Shown here piece after piece: positions 61,016-64,000 of a DNA stretch of 64,000 nt; the first letter of the stretch is position 1; every line of letters begins with the position of its first letter. The position numbers and the translations under genes are program-made. The notes beneath the pieces were generated by a model. It saw only the letters and a list, made by a program, of their open reading frames with translations, searched no databases and had not been told where the DNA came from. Source of the DNA: Channallabes apus (taxonomy: Eukaryota > Chordata > Actinopteri > Siluriformes > Clariidae); contig CM060115.1 in the NCBI GenBank assembly GCA_030522415.1, forward strand, positions 12,509,315 to 12,573,314, given 5' to 3'.

Positions 61016-61960
61016 TTACGGGGCGTGATTCTCTCTTACAGGGTACCTCCTAGAGCGAGGGGACTCTGACTCCCTCTCAGCCCCAGCAATCTCCTCCCCA
61101 GGATTGTCCATCTCCATTGCTGGCGGTTGTAACTCAGTGATTTCCATCCCAGAGGGTTCTGGTCGAGAGACGGTGTAGCCTTCTGGCTCGGGCCTGGTTG
61201 TGCTCCCTGAGGGTGTCATCCTGTCTAGCCGCTGATCAACATGCCGTCTGTGCACTTGCCCATCACCAGTTCTGACCCTCTATGACAAGGGGCCTGTGAC
61301 ATCAGTAATGACCCCTGGCATCCAATTATTAGAATCCTTGGTGTAACTTCTCATGTACACCAAGTCACGTGGCTTAAACTCTCTAACAGTGCCGTGGCCC
61401 TTTGCAGCTTTCAGCTCCAGCTTGCAAAGCATATCTTCTCCATGGTCAGGATGCAAGCGATCCTGGGCAGTGGTCAGTTGCCGATTCATGAGCAACTCAG
61501 CAGGACTTTTTCTAGTTGATGAATTTGGCGTGATATGTTGTGACAGCAAGAAATGAACCAGACAGGTCTGCCACTCGCCCTTGGTGATGCGAGACAGGGC
61601 CTCTTTAGTTGTTTGCACCATACATTTAGCTTGGCCATTGGAACTCGGGTGATAAGGTGCTGTAGTGACGTGACAAATGCCGTTTCGGTCCACAAACACT
61701 TGGAACTCTGAGGAAGTGAAGGCAGTGCCATTGTCTGAAACTATGACATCAGGCAATCCATGTGTTGCAAAAAGCAACCTCAGTGTGTTAATAACTGCTG
61801 ACGATGACATAGAACTCATCAGGGATACCTCCAGCCATTTGCTGTGTGCATCCACCACTATGAGGAATACCTTGCCTTGGAAAGGACCCGCAAAGTCAAT
61901 ATGCAGCCAGGACCATCTTTTCGTTATCAGGTCTTTTTCACAAGTTGGTTTAATGCCATC
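61016..61960 (-). pseudogene. Integrase and C-terminal region, second gypsy element
   Basis: LHIDFAGPF and VIVSDNGTAF hold the first two catalytic aspartates. At the third site the frame reads NGQAKCMVQ, where integrases have Glu after GQA, so the catalytic glutamate is replaced by lysine. The C-terminal region includes FKPRDLVYMRSY; a stop at 61280-61282 then separates the last open piece (61016-61255), rich in Pro/Glu/Arg. The N-terminal zinc-binding part is deleted. Confidence 0.85.
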
Positions 61961-62575
61961 CTTATCCACATGAAATCCCAAGAATTCCACTTGATTTGCT
62001 GCAAAAATATTCTTTTTTTTTTTTTTTTTTTTTTAGTCGTAACCCTGCTTCCGCGAAACAGTTGCTGCAAACGGATAAGGTGTGTTTTAAAACGGCATAA
62101 GATGGCATTGTGTTCCTCCACAGTCTTTCCTGAAATTAAGATGTCGTCCAAGTACAGTTTGACACTTGGGATGTCTGCGAGCAAGGTATCCATAAATCTT
62201 TGAAATATTGAGACAACTGTTGACACTCCAAACTGTAAACGTCGAGTCCGGAAAAGTCCACAGTGAGTGTTAATAGTCAGTAAGTCGTCTGCTTCGTCTT
62301 CCAATGGGAGCTGCTGATAAGCTTGTTTCAAATCAAGTTTCGTGAAAACTACTCCCCCTGCCAGTTTTGAGAACAACTCAGATGCTGTGGGAATGGGGTA
62401 CACATCAGGCTTAACAGCTGTGTTGATGGTACAGTGATAATCACCACAAACCCTCAGACCCCCATATTTTTTTGCTACAGCCACTATGGGAGTGGCCCAC
62501 TTTGCGTGCCACACTGGTTCAAAAATCCCTTGAGCCACTAATTTATCCAGCTCTTCATCGAGTTGTGGCCATTAA
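61930..62575 (-). pseudogene. Reverse transcriptase, second gypsy element
   Basis: Contains GIFEPVWHAKWATPIVAVAK, KLDLKQAYQQLPL and the catalytic YLDDILISG (near 62137-62163). A T22 run on + (62013-62034) sits in the coding region and shifts the frame before EFLGFHVDKDG. A stop lies just upstream near 62573. After KPTCEKD the sequence jumps directly to integrase WLHIDF, so RNase H is missing. Confidence 0.88.
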
Positions 62576-62766
62576 GCAAAGGGACCTGGACGGGCTTTGA
62601 AGAATCGTGGTGTCACCATGGAATCAGTGTCAACTGAGATTGGGGGCATTCTGCAAACACCAATGTCCTAAAATATCTCTGCATATTCAGTCAGTATTTC
62701 CTCTATGGCCTGAAACTGCACTCTGTGCACCCATTCAACTGATATCCCAAGGGCATCAAACCAGTC

Positions 62767-63033
62767 TCATCCCAGCAGACTAGTGCCCTGGCCCCCGATA
62801 ACGAACAAAGGCAGTGTGTCTTGTGTCCCTTTGAACAGCATTTCCACAAATATCCTCCCTTTTACATCCAAAGTTGCTTGCGACCACTGCTTTAACACTC
62901 CGCTGTCTGCATGCATTTCAGGGGGTTGAGAGGGCCACAGTGAGCGATAAGTATGCTCACTAATCAAGGAGCATGCTGCTCCTGAATCCACTTCCATTGT
63001 GTGTGCTTGTTTGTTCAGTATCACAGTGGCCAA
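62767..63033 (-). pseudogene. Retroviral-type aspartic protease, second gypsy element
   Basis: MEVDSGAACSLISEHTYRSL carries the protease DSG active-site triplet near 62995. The later VIGGQGTSLLG corresponds to the conserved end of the domain. The frame ends at a stop near 62764. Confidence 0.8.
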
Positions 63034-63129
63034 ATATGGCTTATGTCACCCTTTTTTTGATTTGGCAGTTGCGTTGAAAACAGGGTACTCATTTTGCTGG
63101 TCGTGAGTTACAGTGTTTGTCGGTCGCTC

Positions 63130-63949
63130 AGCTGTGACCCCGGCTGCCTCCTTGTTGTTACCATGTCTTGTCTTGGTTAAACACACTCGAGCAATGTGAA
63201 CTCTTTTTTTTTTTTTTTTTTTTTTTTACAATAATGGCATACAGCAGTGGAAAATTTACAGGCTCGTGGAAAATGCTGACCGCCAAACCTCTGTAGCATG
63301 GTTTGTCACGGTTTTGATTTTCACTTGTAGTTGTCACTTTGTGTGCTGATGCATGTGCATGGGCTGCATAATGCACTTCATCTTGAGACAGTAATTCATG
63401 TTGTTGCTTCCGAAGTAGGCGAGCATTTAACAATGCTGTTTCTACAGCTAATGCCCTTTCTTCTGCCCCTTTAAATGTCAGCGTAGGTTCCGCCAGTAGG
63501 CGTCGCTACAGCGATTCATCCAAAACCCCGCATACGATTCTATCATGCAGCATTGCATCTAACTGATCCCCAAAAGAGCAGTGGACTGAGAGACGCCGAA
63601 GTTCAGCGATGTAGTTAGAAATGCCTTGATTAGGCTTCTACTTACAGTTATGAAAGTGAAATCGCTGAACGATCTCGGTCGGTGCTGGGCTGTAATGACG
63701 TTTTAATGCAGCCACAATGTTTGCATAAGTCACTGTAGAGGGCTGCGTTGGCGCGATAACAGAACGTAACATGGAATATGTCTTTGCACCACACACACTA
63801 AGTAGTACAGAGCGTTTCTTCGCGTCGTCCTCAATGTCATTTGCATGGGAAAAACATTCCAATCTTTCTATATATTCTTCAAAAGAATTACTTGAGCATT
63901 CATCAAACTCTTCAATACGGCCGAGCACCGACATGGTTGCAGCTTTCAC
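63130..63949 (-). pseudogene. Gag, second gypsy element
   Basis: Starts at ATG 63947-63949 with a capsid-like helical region (FEEYIERLECF). Two in-frame stops (TAG at 63638-63640 and at 63506-63508) break it. A T24 run on + (63204-63227) lies inside what should be the zinc-knuckle region (AVCHYC-like start), destroying the frame there. Confidence 0.8.
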
Positions 63950-63988
63950 TTATCTGCACACAATCGGTCCGAATCCGCTCGTCGCCAG

Positions 63989-64000
63989 TGTAAAATACTT
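63989..64000 (-). repeat. Possible edge of the 5' LTR, second gypsy element
   Basis: On the minus strand the sequence enters the window as TTTTACA followed by CTGGCGACGAG, which looks like an LTR end (TTACA, as in the 3' LTR) next to a TGG-type primer site. Only 12 bases are present. Confidence 0.35.

Larger units (their letters stand above)
60769..64000 (-). mobile_element. Second Ty3/gypsy element, decayed, cut by window edge
   Basis: Minus-strand order is gag, protease, reverse transcriptase, integrase, then 3' LTR: the conventional gypsy order, unlike the element at 44429. It carries stops, frameshifts, two homopolymer expansions and a large deletion that removes RNase H and the start of integrase. 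The 5' LTR would begin at about 63989 and lies mostly outside the window. Confidence 0.88.

Overview
The window looks like nuclear DNA of a teleost fish. It carries spliced genes with GT/AG introns, teleost-type SINEs, Tc1/mariner, hAT and Ty3/gypsy elements, many CA/TC/TA microsatellites and long A/T homopolymers. Some repeat families recall catfish sequence, but I cannot fix the species. All gene models were built by eye from reading frame, splice sites and remembered protein families; no search was run.

Two host genes are supported, both on the + strand. The first (7437-11763, three coding exons, 234 aa) encodes a K50 paired-type homeodomain protein of the Dmbx family, with the family's conserved segment just before the homeodomain and a degenerate C-terminal OAR-like tail. 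A broken Tc1/mariner copy sits in its second intron. The second (coding 25231-52948, eleven coding exons, 446 aa) is casein kinase 1 gamma 2, csnk1g2. It has a complete kinase domain, a 33-codon exon before the constant tail, and a cysteine-rich, basic C-terminus typical of the membrane-anchored CK1 gamma group. Its leader probably includes a non-coding exon at 24677-25230 and perhaps a first exon near 15200-15351.

The most striking mobile element lies antisense in the csnk1g2 intron between coding exons 9 and 10 (44429-50603). It is a full-length Ty3/gypsy-type LTR retrotransposon with two 655-bp LTRs identical by eye, a 5-bp target duplication and one uninterrupted 1568-codon frame. Its domain order is Gag, protease, integrase, reverse transcriptase, RNase H. 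Integrase before reverse transcriptase is the Ty1/copia-like order that marks the Gmr1 group, and its Gag carries a SCAN-like capsid region.

Layout: 1-7400 is gene-free, with a threefold degenerate tandem repeat (1108-2205), a long purine-rich stretch, a GTGGAGA minisatellite (about 3090-3945) and blocks that look like regulatory DNA. 7437-12136 is the Dmbx-family gene. 12150-15200 is a SINE cluster. 15200-54285 is csnk1g2 and its repeat-filled introns: Tc1, mariner, LINE, a hAT nested in another repeat, and the Gmr1-like element. 54380-60770 is a graveyard of Tc1, SINE and LINE relics. 60769 to the right edge is a second, decayed gypsy element on the minus strand with conventional gene order, an internal deletion and a lost integrase glutamate.
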